Source: Mogibacterium neglectum (GTDB lineage Bacteria; Bacillota; Clostridia; Peptostreptococcales; Anaerovoracaceae). From it: a DNA stretch of 64,000 bases. The notes under the pieces are model-generated. The model saw only the letters and a program-made list of their open reading frames with translations. It was not told the origin of the DNA and did not search any database. The stretch is taken from contig NZ_CP128647.1 in NCBI RefSeq assembly GCF_030644205.1, forward strand, positions 1,240,001-1,304,000. The letters run 5' to 3'. Positions 1-9,346 of this stretch are shown one piece after another; position 1 is the first letter of the stretch; every line of letters begins with the position of its first letter. The translations under genes and the position numbers were made by a program.

Positions 1-3000
1 AATAGCAGTTTTTCCGCCATATTTCGTAACATCGTTAAGCGGAGTATTCTTAGTTTTAAGCCCTGTATATACAAGTGGCTTTGCCTTTGACTTAGGATAA
101 ATAGTTTCCTTAAAATATTCCCCTTTGCCCTCTTCAGTCTTATATGTTACTAGAGGAGAATATTTTGCCATTATTCGCTTGACGGTAGTAATAGTGTTGT
201 TACCTTCTTCCACACTCCATGCAATCTCATTCTTATTCTGCACTGTGTTCTCAAAGAACTTACTTAAGTGATACTTATATTTCTTGTCATTTTCTTTTCC
301 CTTGGATTCTTTTATAAATCTTGCAGGATTGCCCTCAAACTTCACATAATACGAATTTCCAACGACGATATTTAGATATGCGTCGTTAGCATGGTGATAG
401 CAGTTTAAGACTCTGGATTTTGGCAATTTAAACTTCTGCCTAAAGTCAGAAACTAGTCTTGCTTTAGAGAATACTATCTTTGTATTGTTATCAAATGCTT
501 GTGAGAAGATTCTTGTTATAGCTTTAGTTGCTTGACTTGTCTCGACCAACTGCCTACTTATAAATCCAGCTTTTTCATCATCTGAGAATGCATAACTATG
601 TCTAGTAAGTCTTGCATATTTCTCGCTAGTGATGAACTTACCATCCAGTAAGGCTTTCCATTTACCATGCATTTTTGCTTGATTGCTTTAGTGATTGGCA
701 TGTCACTCTTACGAGCATTGAACTCTTTCTTTACAAGGACTAAATTATTATGAATACTATCGTCCTTTGTAAAGTGCTGAGGATAAATGTGATCCAAGTC
801 ATATAGGTTATCGTTCATCAAGTTATCTAAATCAATCTTCTCTCCAGAGTACATACACATTCCTTGCTGCATATAATAGAGGAAAAGTTTTCTGCTCTTG
901 AATGCGGATTCATCTCGGTTCTCGATCTCTTTAATCCAGTCTTTAGTCTCACCTTTTATGTTCTTATATAAATCTATGAGCTTCTGCTTTCTAGATGTAG
1001 TTCTTTCTTTCTGCCCATCTCCTCGTGTAACTTCGACAGATACTCGTTTTGGAGCATAACCAATTACAGATTGTAATTCATCTACAATCTTCATAGTCTG
1101 CCATACCATTCTTTTTACAGATGGCGACAGATACATATCCTCAAGGTCTTCTATTTTCCAGCTAGAAAGAGGTTTGATTGTATCATCCATCATTCCATTC
1201 AGCTGGCTAGTAAATGTATAGTTGTCACTGAGAAGCTCCATTAGATTTTCTTGTCCATTCCACATAAAGCCGATGATACTATCTATCTCACCAGTTACTT
1301 TGGATGTTCCTTGCATCTCAAGAAATTTCTTAGATAGATTCCCCCATCCTTCGAATTTGAATCCTAATATCTTATTAAGCTGTTTCTTGTCAAATGTATT
1401 TGGGTATCTATCTTCGATTTTTTCTCGGATGATTTTTCTATCACCGCTGTATATAGTGCTCCAGTAGATGATGTCCTCTATGATGTCCTTATTGGATTGC
1501 TTAAACACAGCATCGCCAAATACAGCCCTAAACTTACCAAGCGATGCAAGTTTTGTTGTGCATGTTTCATCAGATAATCCTGTAATTTCAACATCATCGC
1601 GAGCATAATTGTGTTTAACTAAATATTCTTTTATTTTCTTCTTTGACACTTTATTCCCTAATGTGAACAAATCATTATAAATGCCTTGCTTAGCTTTAAC
1701 ACTGATTCTTTCGTTGTCTATCTTAATGTTGTTAATTTCATTTAGAACTATAAATTTTTCATACGCTAAGGAATGCTTAGGTAGTGTATACTCATCGGAC
1801 ATATACGAGCATCTTCTAAGCATACGCTTTATAAATTCTTCTGCGGATGCTGTTCTATCTATGTATTTATCAAAGTTCCAAGGCATAACTTTAACACCAG
1901 GTTTTAGTCCCTCTTCAGTTCTAACTGCCCAGTTGTTATAGCCTTTTACGCCATTAAACTCTCTACCTAGTGGTCCTACGTAGTATGGAATCTGGAATTC
2001 AAATAACTGAATGATTTTATCCTTAATGGACAAGCCATCTTCATCTATATCTTGAAGGAACTTTAGATACCTCTCAGCATTGGAAAGTATGCGCTTAAGC
2101 TCTATTGTGTGTACCTGGTTTGGGATTACCCCATTATTGCTAGTTAGCTGTTTCTCTAGGAAGCAATCTTTCTCAATCTTATCCAAGATTCTTGCTTTTA
2201 CCACATTATCCTCAGGCACTGAGTCGTTGAGTACCTTTTTTACAAGTTTATATAGGTCTTCCTTTGCTGTTCCAGAATTAGCACTAGTTGTCCCTAGTCT
2301 TCTAATTTTGTTACCGTGACTGTTCACACTTCCAACGTAAGCACTATATGAGCCGACATCCATTGTCCTAAATATCTTTTCATAAGCATCCTTGTCATAC
2401 TCAGCAAGTAGTGATTTTAAATCTTGCAAATCCTGTTTGTGACGTTCGTACATCTCAACTCTAGAATATGATAGATACTTGTTATTGCCGAGTATCGATG
2501 ATAATAGGCAAATCTCATATACGCTCTTAGCCTTTAAAATTACATCAAAATACTCATCTTCCAGAACTTCTTGAATCTTATCTAAATTCTCTTCTAGGTT
2601 CGAATCAGTAAAACTAATTGATACTTTAAGGCATTCTGAATCGACCGAAGGATTTTCAATATTAGATAAAAGTTCTTTTACAGTAACCTTTAGCCCGCAC
2701 ACTAACTTAAGCACAGCACAAATATGTTTCTCACTCTTGGGCACACCAAGTAGTTCTCGGAGCGCATCAAATTTAGCTGACCTTGTCTTACCTCTATCTC
2801 CTATTATCTGTTTAATCTCTGGATACTTTGAAATATCTAGTAAAGCTGATATGTTGTTAATTTCTTTGTTATTGCTTAACTGGGAAGTCTCGAATGCATC
2901 TATTAGTTCTTTCCATGCACTGTCGAAATTATTATCCCTGTCGTCGTCCGATGACATGTTGGTATTGAGAAAATGTCCTCTGTGCGAGAACATATTTAGA

Positions 3001-3455
3001 ATAGCAAGGTAAACGAGTCTCACGTCGAACTCTCTGTCTTCGTGAAGTAATGCTTTTCTAAGATGGAAAATTGTTGGATATTCATTATAGTAATCAAAAT
3101 CTGTATAGCTGCCATCATTAAACAGAGCATTCATCTGCTTATTAGAATCTGACCTGTCTTCATACTGCAGAAAGCTCTCGTCGAGGCGCTGGAAGAAACC
3201 TGGATCAACAGCATCAATCGCATCTGAAAAGAACAATTTGAACATTGCCTTTCTAGCCTTTTCTCTTTCAATTCTACGGCGCTGAACTCTCTTAGTTCTA
3301 CGATTCACCGCTGGCTGAGCTTCTGTAAATAGTCGCACACCCCATATGTCTTTACCCTTTGCACGCATAAGGTTATATTCTGTATCGGTAACTGCCCATC
3401 CTACAGAGTTAGTTCCCATGTCCAAGCCGATGTAGTATTCCTTTTTGTTATCCAT
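1..3455 (-). pseudogene. cas9: cas9, type II CRISPR effector nuclease, frameshifted and cut by the window edge
   Basis: RNA-guided DNA endonuclease. Starting at the ATG at 3455 (preceded by AAAGGTGA), the N terminus shows RuvC-I (IGLDMGTNSVGW, Asp12) and then an arginine-rich bridge helix. RuvC-II (VSVEVTRGDG) and the HNH core (DLDHIYPQ, about residue 886) follow. Just after HNH the frame breaks near codon 928 at a run of five A (five T at 672-676 on the + strand). Adding one base restores an open frame down to position 1, reading KAGFISRQLVET, RuvC-III HHANDAYLN and TKYGG. All catalytic residues are therefore present, split over two frames. The frame that is actually open stops at 558. The C terminus and any cas1/cas2/csn2 lie outside the window. 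The break could be a real mutation, a homopolymer sequencing error or a phase-variable tract. Confidence 0.93.
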
Positions 3456-3490
3456 AAGTTTCACCTTTCTAGAAAAATTTATATTAGCTC

Positions 3491-3518
3491 TTGACCTCAA
3501 AAGAAATTGTGATAATAT
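3491..3518 (+). promoter_or_regulatory. Predicted promoter of the tracrRNA
   Basis: TTGACC (3491-3496) and TAATAT (3513-3518) are separated by 16 bases and point away from cas9 into the tracrRNA sequence. Transcription would start near 3524. It overlaps the upstream region of cas9 on the other strand. Confidence 0.5.
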
Positions 3519-3521
3519 ATA

Positions 3522-3627
3522 GGTGATTTACAAGGTGAGTTCAAATAAGGATTTATCCGTATCTGATTGCCTCCATTGGGAGCATTTTTCTTGTAAATAC
3601 TAGTCGCTTATGCGGCTATTTTTTATG
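3522..3627 (+). ncRNA. tracrRNA for the type II CRISPR system
   Basis: The + strand carries the hallmark core GTGAGTTCAAATAAGG followed by a nexus hairpin (GGAT-TT-ATCC at about 3548-3557), matching the layout of type II-A tracrRNAs in Firmicutes. Two 3' hairpins follow. One is a TG(C)CTCC/GGAGCA stem before T5. The second is TAGTCGC-TTAT-GCGGCTA (3601-3618) before T6, a rho-independent end. The anti-repeat lies just upstream of GTTCAAAT, so the cognate repeat should begin close to GTTTGA. No repeat-spacer array is in the window to confirm this. It sits 5' of cas9 in the opposite orientation. Confidence 0.82.
3601..3624 (+). terminator. Rho-independent terminator of the tracrRNA
   Basis: A 7-bp stem TAGTCGC/GCGGCTA with loop TTAT and a following T6 run. 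Confidence 0.75.
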
Positions 3628-3650
3628 CGATTTTTTCAAAAAAATAATGC

Positions 3651-3698
3651 GCTATTTCAGTAAATATGTGCGTTTGACGTTACATTTACTAAAATAGC
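3651..3698. repeat. Imperfect inverted repeat between tracrRNA and mcrC
   Basis: GCTATTTCAGTAAAT (3651-3665) is the reverse complement of ATTTACTAAAATAGC (3684-3698) with one mismatch, around an 18-base loop. It has no T run, so it is not an obvious terminator. Function unknown. A second short inverted pair, GCAAGGA/TCCTTGC, lies at about 3710-3744. Confidence 0.6.
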
Positions 3699-3803
3699 AA
3701 CATTAGTCCGCAAGGAAAGTATAGCATCTACTGTGCCTCCTTGCATTAAAATATAAACAATTTTATTTGTATTTTTGAGGTGCAAAATACCGTTATTTCA
3801 CGA

Positions 3804-3830
3804 AAAAAGTCATGGAATAACCATAACTTT
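3804..3830 (-). terminator. Terminator of the mcrBC operon
   Basis: On the minus strand, 19 bases past the mcrC stop, AAAGTTATGG-TTATT-CCATGACTTT folds with one mismatch and is followed by a T run. Confidence 0.75.
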
Positions 3831-3848
3831 AATTGTAATTTATAATGT

Positions 3849-5162
3849 TTATTTAATCGATTTTACAAAGGCTATTTCATTAATCCTAATTTGTTTCTTA
3901 AAATCCTTATAATCTTTTGACTCACTCGGAATCCTCAGCCCCAGCTTGGTTATGCAGATATCTGTTCTAGCTTTCACATTTCCTTCGTAGGTTGAACCTT
4001 CATTCATCATTAGGCATTTACTGCCTGAATCAGCTGAGTCAGGATATAGATAGTATCCGCGTTTAGAGTCGAACCTGAACATATAGGCGAGCACCTGCAG
4101 ATAGTCTTTGTTCCCGATATTATCAATTGGCTTATATTTAGCATCGGCGATGACTCTATCAGCTGGATTCTTCCCTATGAAATCTGGATATATCAATCCA
4201 ACACCACCAGCAAATAGCCTCTGTGCGCCAGTGCCAGACTTATTCATTGGATGATAGAACATATCGCCGATAAGGGAATTAATGTATTCCTCCCATAGCC
4301 ACGCACCATCGAACAGGATGCCGTAAACTTTTCGACGTCCGTCACCGAACTTGTGCTTCTGATTTTGAAGGATTAATATGCATAGTCTTTGAAGGTCACT
4401 GTATTCGTGATAGTACGCATGACGAATAGTGTTTTTCCTGTTTGCTTCGAGAACGTGTCTTCTATCTGTCGCCCTGTATTTAGGAGTGGCGTCTATAACG
4501 AGCTTTACCTCATCCTTTACTTTGTTAAGAAGATTGTAGCCGAATGATTTACTCTTGATGTGCTCAATGGTATGCCTTATTAGCTCCACGAGATAATTAT
4601 CAAATGAATATTCCCTCTGGTTGTATGCGATATCACCTACAAATGGAATATTCCTCTTGATATGCCTTGCAATATCTATTGTTCCTCTTACGTTTCCATC
4701 GTTATATTTTTTGTTGATATATGTCTTGAAAGCACCTTTTCTAGCAGCGACTTTGAGATAGTGAGGGAATAGAAATAGAAGCAGATTAAACATCCGCTCC
4801 TCCTGATTAGCATCCGTATCAAGACTTATGAAATTAGGAAAATCCAGTACCTTTTCTAATAGGTACTGGAAGAAATAGTCATTATCACCAAGGCTAAATC
4901 TAGATTCGATTACAAGGCGTTCATCGTCCAATCCGAAGAAGCCCATGACGTTTCCAGAGCAATACATATCGTTACAGCTTTGTAGAATCATCTGATCCTT
5001 GGTTATGTCTTCCGCATCCTTGATAATCTCAGGAAATACGAATACACCCTCTCGTTCAAGCTGCTCAAGCGTCTTGTCGGAAACGTGCGAGACTATGGAT
5101 TTTACTTGATAAAAATCCTCTTTTGGCAGGTATTGATTATCCTTAATTTTGAGCTGCTTCAT
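3849..5162 (-). CDS. mcrC: McrC-like 5-methylcytosine restriction nuclease subunit
   Basis: Nuclease partner of the McrB GTPase in modification-dependent restriction. The protein is about 437 residues from the ATG at 5162, which has AAGGTG six bases upstream and overlaps the 3' end of mcrB by 20 bases. An in-frame ATG at 5177 is possible but has a weaker ribosome site. The C-terminal half has the PD-(D/E)xK core: YPDFIG near residue 325, then ADAKYK near 339-344, and QVLAYMF further on, as in the McrBC (LlaJI-type) family. Length and architecture are normal. The overlap and the terminator right after it mark a two-gene operon with mcrB. It cuts DNA when recruited by the translocating McrB ring (family knowledge). 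Confidence 0.9.
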   Translation of the reverse strand: MKQLKIKDNQYLPKEDFYQVKSIVSHVSDKTLEQLEREGVFVFPEIIKDAEDITKDQMILQSCNDMYCSGNVMGFFGLDDERLVIESRFSLGDNDYFFQYLLEKVLDFPNFISLDTDANQEERMFNLLLFLFPHYLKVAARKGAFKTYINKKYNDGNVRGTIDIARHIKRNIPFVGDIAYNQREYSFDNYLVELIRHTIEHIKSKSFGYNLLNKVKDEVKLVIDATPKYRATDRRHVLEANRKNTIRHAYYHEYSDLQRLCILILQNQKHKFGDGRRKVYGILFDGAWLWEEYINSLIGDMFYHPMNKSGTGAQRLFAGGVGLIYPDFIGKNPADRVIADAKYKPIDNIGNKDYLQVLAYMFRFDSKRGYYLYPDSADSGSKCLMMNEGSTYEGNVKARTDICITKLGLRIPSESKDYKDFKKQIRINEIAFVKSIK

Positions 5163-6993
5163 CTGTAGCACCTTCATCTAGCGCAGAATATCCATACGCT
5201 CTAGCAAACCTCTTCATGATGCCCTTTTCGTCATAGAGACCACGCACATATTCTTGCAGTAGTGGCTCAAGATAGTCAGTCCAAAAGTCATCGAAATCCA
5301 GATACTTTAGTTTAAGGAAATACGAAGCACCAATCTGATAGTTCTCGTTTAGGCCCTCTACTTTGAGAATCTCAGCATTCAGTCTATCCATCCTTGCAAT
5401 TGCCTCATTCTTAGTGTCTTCATCGGCTATTGTATCTAGCATATCCTGTGTAGATTCAGCTCTCACCTCAACGAACCTAAACCTTCTGCGCATAGCAAAA
5501 TCGAAGCTATCTACGGACCTGTCGATATCGTTCATCGTGCCTATGATATATACATTCTCAGGGATGTAGAACTTCTCATCTGGGTTAACGTGCATATTTG
5601 AGTACTGAGTTGCTACTTCACCAGCTTGTCCACGGTATCCTGGATCAATTGCAAAGAATAGCTCACCGAGGATTTTTGAAATCTCTCCACGGTTTATCTC
5701 ATCGATGATGAAGATGAATTTCTTTAAAGGCTCTGCTTCGACTTTTGTCTTTCGGTTAGTCTTCCCAGCTTCTTTGATGGCTTTAAATAAAGCGAAATCA
5801 TACGAGTAATTCTGGGTACCGAACTGCTTACCAAAGAACTTCGTGATATCACTTACTTTATTGAAGTCGAGTCCTGACTCGAGCATCTTTCGTAATTCAT
5901 CGATATTTAAACTTAGTTTGTTTACTGTCTCGTTGCCTGGTATTGCAAGGTAAATATGCTTATCATCCATATTTGTGATAGTAAACTTACTGCCTTTTAT
6001 AGTTCTAAATTCTTCCTCTCCGAACTCAATATCTGCAAAAAATTCCTCTAGTGCGGTGTTAGAAGATATTTCTTTCTCCCTTACCTCTTTAGGCTTCTGA
6101 GAATCCTCGAAGTTTCGTCTTGCTCTATCTACAAAGCTTTTAAATATACCGTCTTGCAGTTCAAAGCCCATGCTTCCGTCTTCATTCATTTTAGGTCTTA
6201 AACCTTCAACAAAATCTGAATAATCATAGCTTGGATGGAACTGTACAAACTCGACTTGTCTTCTCTGTTCCTCTGTTAGATCAGCCCATTTGTCTGTGTA
6301 TCCGTTGCTTATTATGTCTGCGGCTATCTGCTTAGCAAGATATGATTTACCAGTTCCCGGTGCACCTCTGAAGATGAGGTTTTTGGATTCGAGTAGTAGT
6401 TTTGAGTATGGAATTTTACACTCAATCAAAGTCTTTACTGTATCATCAATGATTATTTTTTCAACTTTGTCATCTTTCTTTGTTTTTTCGGTTTTGTCCC
6501 TATATATAAGGACAAACTTCTCGCCTTGCTTTCCAAATCTCTTTACACACTCTTGAACAAAGTTCAATGTTGAAAACATATTCCATGAATAAATTACAAA
6601 CTGTGGACCACCCTCTCGTCTGTAGATTAAATACTCAACTGATTTCTTGTAATCACGATATTCTTCTACACTTGAAAAAATACCCCTAATAATTGCCTGC
6701 CCAGGGCTGTACTTACAGATAGGAAACTCCTTCTTGGCTTCCTTTGACAATGCTATGAGTTTTCTTTCGAAAATCTGCATAGCAAGACGAGGAAGCGTTT
6801 GATTAGATATACGTTGCTCCCCTTTATTTCTTTTTCTTCTGATCAACTCATTATCAGAAGTTACATAATATGCATCTATAGGTTCGTAGTTGTCACCTAG
6901 GTTTAGGTTGTCTATATTAAACCTTGTATCTGTTGAAATTAGGTTGTCGGCGGTGATGGTTAGTTCGTATTTTTCTTGAGTTGTGGTGGTCAT
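5143..6993 (-). CDS. mcrB: McrB-like AAA+ GTPase of a modification-dependent restriction system
   Basis: Motor and recognition subunit, 616 residues. The first ~190 residues are a variable N-terminal part that should read the modified or foreign DNA; it contains no domain I can name. The AAA+ module has Walker A GAPGTGKS (210-217), the McrB signature FHPSYDYSDFVEG (252-264), Walker B IFIIDEINRGE (427-437) and GTMNDIDRS (485-493) with arginines at 502-504. Loss of mcrC pairing is excluded by the 20-base overlap. It sits next to cas9, so the two belong to one defence region. Target modification cannot be read from the sequence. Confidence 0.92.
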   Translation of the reverse strand: MTTTTQEKYELTITADNLISTDTRFNIDNLNLGDNYEPIDAYYVTSDNELIRRKRNKGEQRISNQTLPRLAMQIFERKLIALSKEAKKEFPICKYSPGQAIIRGIFSSVEEYRDYKKSVEYLIYRREGGPQFVIYSWNMFSTLNFVQECVKRFGKQGEKFVLIYRDKTEKTKKDDKVEKIIIDDTVKTLIECKIPYSKLLLESKNLIFRGAPGTGKSYLAKQIAADIISNGYTDKWADLTEEQRRQVEFVQFHPSYDYSDFVEGLRPKMNEDGSMGFELQDGIFKSFVDRARRNFEDSQKPKEVREKEISSNTALEEFFADIEFGEEEFRTIKGSKFTITNMDDKHIYLAIPGNETVNKLSLNIDELRKMLESGLDFNKVSDITKFFGKQFGTQNYSYDFALFKAIKEAGKTNRKTKVEAEPLKKFIFIIDEINRGEISKILGELFFAIDPGYRGQAGEVATQYSNMHVNPDEKFYIPENVYIIGTMNDIDRSVDSFDFAMRRRFRFVEVRAESTQDMLDTIADEDTKNEAIARMDRLNAEILKVEGLNENYQIGASYFLKLKYLDFDDFWTDYLEPLLQEYVRGLYDEKGIMKRFARAYGYSALDEGATDEAAQN

Positions 6994-7054
6994 TTCTTGT
7001 CTCCGTGAGTACTATTCTCTTAACTGAGAAGTGCTGATATTGTATCTGATTTCA

Positions 7055-7083
7055 ATTATAGTCTTATAAATAATTTACTACAA
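7055..7083 (-). promoter_or_regulatory. Predicted promoter of mcrBC
   Basis: On the minus strand TTGTAG (7083-7078) and TATAAT (7060-7055) are spaced by 17 bases, about 60 bases upstream of the mcrB start. Confidence 0.55.
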
Positions 7084-7326
7084 AAAGAAAGTCTATTGCT
7101 CAGAATACTTAGTTGGTATAACAGCTGTTAAATCCATTCATATTATGCCTGTAAGATCTTATACCCGTTACATCTTAAGATACGTGAAAATTCTCTAATA
7201 ACACGTACTTCCCTATAAGTACGAAAGTAGGATTTCATCTTGGCTCCTGTATTCGAGAGAAAATATTATACGATATTTACTTCTACAGCTTGTGTGTGAT
7301 AGAGTAATTTTGTCAACCACAATGGC

Positions 7327-7384
7327 AACCTCCAATGTTATTTGATGTGATTGGCGAACCAACATTATAATAACATTGGAGGTT
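7327..7384 (+). promoter_or_regulatory. Long hairpin that would mask a Shine-Dalgarno (translation-attenuator-like)
   Basis: AACCTCCAATGTTAT (7327-7341) pairs perfectly over 15 bp with ATAACATTGGAGGTT (7370-7384). The 28-base loop holds a small hairpin TTGG-CGAA-CCAA. The right arm contains GGAGG, five to six bases upstream of a TTG start at 7390, so the left arm would hide that site. A seven-codon frame reading MATSNVI starts at 7322 and runs through the left arm. This is the layout of leader-peptide attenuators ahead of resistance genes, but the leader has no clear ribosome site. Alternatively it is a plain + strand terminator or the remnant end of a mobile element. Confidence 0.45.
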
Positions 7385-7389
7385 TTTCT

Positions 7390-7476
7390 TGAAGCGAAAG
7401 CTCAGAGAATCCACTGCTAAACCAGAATTCTTTACTTCTCGTAATACAATAGGATACATCCTAAAACTTTGATGCC
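7390..7476 (+). pseudogene. Possible truncated gene start, unknown product
   Basis: A TTG-initiated frame of 28 codons (starting LKRKLREST, containing EFFTSRNTIGY) with GGAGG close upstream, ending in TGA. I do not recognise the protein. It looks like the preserved N terminus of a gene whose body is gone, since the next gene lies convergent right after it. It may also be chance. Confidence 0.25.
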
Positions 7477-7495
7477 CTACTTTTCATGATGCTAA

Positions 7496-9337
7496 TTATA
7501 CGTGCCTATTTGACATTGTTAATGGCTTTGCAATCCCATAAGCTTCCTTAAGATCATACATGAACTTTAGCAATTCAGATACAGTATTGTAATCAGAATA
7601 AAAGTATTCAAGGATATCAGATTTCAGCACAAATTTCCAGGCATCACTTTCGAGATCACCATCTTTAAAAACTCCCTTAAGATCATCATTTGAAAATTTT
7701 TCTCCTATACCCTGAAAAAGAGTTTTTACTTTATCGGCAGTAAACAATGCAGTTGATTCTTTTTCATCTAGAGTTCTCCAAAATGATTGGTGCGCCAGTG
7801 AATCATTACAAATTTTCATTATTATCCTATATAAGTACGATTCTGGTGCAAAATAGTTTGGTGCAAAAATGATATTTGGTTTATGCTTTCTATCATTTAC
7901 TCCTCTGTTTTTAGGATCAAAATAACAGTCCATATAATCACATGCACGTGGTTTTTCGGTAGAATTTTTTATTCTCGCATCACCATCTAACATGATTATA
8001 ACTCTTTTAAAATATTCATCCGCTTCAGAAATATCTATTAAATTCTCACATCCTAGGTGCGTGACTATCTTATTTGTCTTATCTTTTATTTCAAGAACTT
8101 CCTCTAAAGAAAGGATGTTGTGATCTATTTTATCTTTTTCTCTATTATCAGAATTCCTTAATGCACTTAATGATGAACAGTCTTTGACTTTTGTCAGTAC
8201 CTCCTTATATGCATTCATTAATTGTTCAAAAATTGTTTTCCCAATATCATCTTCAAAATACATTTTCACATAGGGCTGTTTAAACGTCAGACTACCGAAC
8301 ATATCTTGTTTAAGCATATTATAGTCTTTTATTCTTGTAACCATTGGAGCGGATGGACTCTTTAAATACACTACAGTATAGTTCTCTTTGTCTTTTTTTT
8401 CTTTCCTTAAGCACTCCTTTAGTACCGTCAAGGAATGTGAACTCACTACAACTTGTATTTTCAACTCGTCTGCTAGCTTGTCTAATAAATTAATCATCCT
8501 AACTTGTGTATCGGGATGTAATGATACTTCTATCTCATCAATGCACAGCAGCGCACCTTGATAATCTTCTTCCATGGATAGAATATATAATTCTGTGAGT
8601 GCACTAATAATATTCCCAACATTATCTTGACCTATAGATTGTGATAATGTAGGAGTATTTTTAATATCCATATGTAGTGAAGCCCTAGAGCATGCTTCTT
8701 TATTTACCAGTGAAGCATCTGCATCAAGCTTTATAGAATTAGGAATAACGTAGTTGTACCATTCCCGATATTTGTCTGTTGCATTCTTTTGGACAAACAG
8801 ATTATTTCTTCTAATTTTCCTTATTTTAACGGATTCTCGTCTCTCTCCTAAAGGATATAATCTTGAGAGGCTTGAATAAATCGTAGGAATCTTAACTCTA
8901 CCAGACCCACCTACACCATACTTTTCCTTTTCAACTCTAGCAACATCTGTTGTAGTCATTCCATCATAATGGATATTTACGGTGCGTGGGATTATTCTTA
9001 TGCCACGATTACCATCTTTATAGTTATTAAAAGACAATCTCCTCGCAATCGCAAAATTCCCATCATCTTTTATATATTTTATAAATATCTTGTATTCCTT
9101 AAATGGCTCATTAACATCAATATTAAAGAACTCAGTAAATTCTGGCTGAAAATTGCTAGCAACCTGTGATTTCCTATTCGTTCCAGAACCAGAAGCTATT
9201 AGTGACAAGATGTTAGACTTGCCCACACCATTCACTCCACTTATAACTGTAATCTTTTTTGCTAAATTAATTCTAACATCTTTAAAAGAACGAAATTTTT
9301 CTAATATAAGTTCACTCGCTAGTAATCTCTTATTCAT
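7496..9337 (-). CDS. OLD-family-like ATPase with C-terminal TOPRIM nuclease domain
   Basis: A 613-residue fusion. The N-terminal ABC/SMC-type ATPase has Walker A GVNGVGKS (34-41), a signature-like LSQSIGQDN (231-239), Walker B LLCIDEIE (263-270) and the switch histidine in VVVSSHS (His301). The TOPRIM part has an acidic residue in YFEDDIGKTIFEQL (around Glu362) and the metal motif IIMLDGDAR (447-455). Such proteins are ATP-controlled nucleases in anti-phage systems (OLD, and the AAA15-TOPRIM proteins of Gabija- and PARIS-type defence). The start has AGGAG six bases upstream, and nine bases separate it from the upstream Dam-like methylase gene, so the two are co-transcribed. Whether the methylase protects host DNA from this nuclease is inference. 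Confidence 0.82.
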   Translation of the reverse strand: MNKRLLASELILEKFRSFKDVRINLAKKITVISGVNGVGKSNILSLIASGSGTNRKSQVASNFQPEFTEFFNIDVNEPFKEYKIFIKYIKDDGNFAIARRLSFNNYKDGNRGIRIIPRTVNIHYDGMTTTDVARVEKEKYGVGGSGRVKIPTIYSSLSRLYPLGERRESVKIRKIRRNNLFVQKNATDKYREWYNYVIPNSIKLDADASLVNKEACSRASLHMDIKNTPTLSQSIGQDNVGNIISALTELYILSMEEDYQGALLCIDEIEVSLHPDTQVRMINLLDKLADELKIQVVVSSHSLTVLKECLRKEKKDKENYTVVYLKSPSAPMVTRIKDYNMLKQDMFGSLTFKQPYVKMYFEDDIGKTIFEQLMNAYKEVLTKVKDCSSLSALRNSDNREKDKIDHNILSLEEVLEIKDKTNKIVTHLGCENLIDISEADEYFKRVIIMLDGDARIKNSTEKPRACDYMDCYFDPKNRGVNDRKHKPNIIFAPNYFAPESYLYRIIMKICNDSLAHQSFWRTLDEKESTALFTADKVKTLFQGIGEKFSNDDLKGVFKDGDLESDAWKFVLKSDILEYFYSDYNTVSELLKFMYDLKEAYGIAKPLTMSNRHV

Positions 9338-9346
9338 CTTTTTCTC

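Larger units (their letters stand above)
6994..7495. other. Intergenic region between mcrB and the OLD-like gene
   Basis: About 500 bases. It contains the mcrB promoter (7055-7083, minus), a small hairpin GTACTT/AAGTAC near 7205-7222, and on the + strand a long hairpin with a Shine-Dalgarno in its right arm followed by a 28-codon open frame (described separately). The rest is AT-rich without a recognised feature. Confidence 0.6.
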
